64,000 nt of DNA from Prunella strophiata (taxonomy: Eukaryota > Chordata > Aves > Passeriformes > Prunellidae), in NCBI GenBank assembly GCA_036583965.1, contig JAZBQD010000021.1, forward strand, positions 15,986,266 to 16,050,265, read 5' to 3'. Positions 63,401 to 64,000 of the stretch are shown here, piece after piece; the first letter of the stretch is position 1; every line of letters begins with the position of its first letter. The notes under the pieces are model-generated. The model saw only the letters and a list, made by a program, of their open reading frames with translations. It did no database searches and was not told the DNA's origin. A program made the position numbers and the translations under genes.

Positions 63401-64000
63401 GCAGCTTAATTTCTCACTGATACATTTGTGCTGCTGGGGTCCATCCCCAGTGCCCTGGGCTCCTGCTTTTCCTTTTGCTGCTGACTTAGACATCGGTGTC
63501 CACTACGGATCTAAGAAAAGGAATCTTTAATGTTCAGGCTGTAAATATGCCACAGAGTCCCAAGAGGCTAACATATGTCAAAGGCATGAAATGATGGCCA
63601 TGAAAGGGAGTCCTACATCTGTGTTTGCTTAGCTGAAGAACTGCAGGGCTGACCTGTGGACTGATGTGGCTGTTTAATATGGTCTCTGCAAACCGTTCAA
63701 TAACATCAGAACTGCTGGTTAATCCTCTTACCAGTACCATTGACATTATTTCATGTTCTACTAATTCCAAGCCATCTGTAGAAATACTTGCCTCTCTGGC
63801 AAGACAATAGACAGTGGCTGAATTTTTTAAAAGGCTGCAGCTCTAATAATCGTCCGGGTATAATTTCAGAACAAGATTATTATTTTTTCATGGGAGCATT
63901 TTTGCATAATGTTATAGTGTGAGTCTCACCTCATTTTACTTGTGCAAGTCAGGAGTAAAGGTAATTAAAATGCATGGGAAGGACTGAACTTTGAAATAGA
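60481..64000. other. Unique sequence, no gene recognised
   Basis: Contains a small CpG cluster with a hairpin at 61754-61778 (GCGCT, 5-base loop, AGCGC) and the possible old repeat at 62205. Otherwise nothing recognised up to the window edge. Confidence 0.5.
62205..62360. repeat. Possible ancient short interspersed repeat fragment
   Basis: GAAATCAATGGAACTACTTA followed by TGGAGTAATATACCATTACC and TTGTGAGTGAGAGC resembles a widespread sauropsid repeat with the pattern CAATGGGACTACTCATGGAG. Only the central 60 bases are suggestive; edges are guesses. Confidence 0.35.

Noticed and set aside
1..64000. CRISPR array, operon, tRNA, rRNA or phage-type system
   Set aside because: No regularly spaced repeats, no cloverleaf or rRNA motif, no ribosome-binding-site and ORF clusters; repeat content is that of a bird genome.

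Overview
The window looks like vertebrate, specifically avian, nuclear DNA, probably from a songbird or close relative. It is AT-rich, poor in CpG and sparse in interspersed repeats. The repeats I recognise are bird or amniote types: CR1 LINE tails and an ancient CR1 body, an ERVL-type solo LTR, and worn tRNA-derived (MIR-like) SINEs. There are no mammalian Alu or L1 sequences and nothing prokaryotic (no ribosome-binding sites, operons, long ORFs or CRISPR array).

I cannot support any complete protein-coding gene. The longest open frames (135-169 codons) are isolated, match no family I recognise, and overlap equally open frames on other strands. The window is best read as a gene desert or as the inside of one or more very long introns. 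A few short stretches have exon-like splice sites around an open frame. They are listed at low confidence as candidate exons.

Layout. 1-13.6 kb is mostly unique sequence, with a CpG-rich patch near 3.06 kb, an exon-like block at 4.85 kb, a likely conserved noncoding block with a hairpin at 5.65-6.0 kb, a 31-base T-tract at 6.05 kb and one copy of an unnamed dispersed repeat at 12.1 kb. An ancient antisense CR1 fills 13.6-14.4 kb. The second copy of the unnamed repeat (18.25 kb) is followed by the ERVL solo LTR (18.89-19.51 kb). A likely regulatory block (19.6-20.1 kb), an exon-like block (20.2 kb) and a SINE in two pieces (20.8-21.3 kb) come next. 24.66-25.61 kb is a near-identical tandem duplication of about 467 bp bounded by A-tracts. 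A nested palindrome lies at 27.6 kb, possible conserved noncoding DNA at 31.7-32.1 kb, a CR1 3' tail at 35.3 kb and a small palindromic repeat relic at 38.9 kb. A second, better preserved CR1 tail is at 48.85-49.08 kb, with a CpG-rich hairpin patch just beyond it. A compound GAT/AAT microsatellite sits at 50.2 kb, a 144-base exon-like block at 53.8 kb, a MIR-like relic at 58.63-58.79 kb, and a long AT-rich, TAAT-rich stretch at 59.6-60.5 kb.

The most checkable points are the 467-bp tandem duplication (real or an assembly artefact), the nested palindrome, the unnamed repeat pair, and whether any exon-like block is transcribed or conserved.
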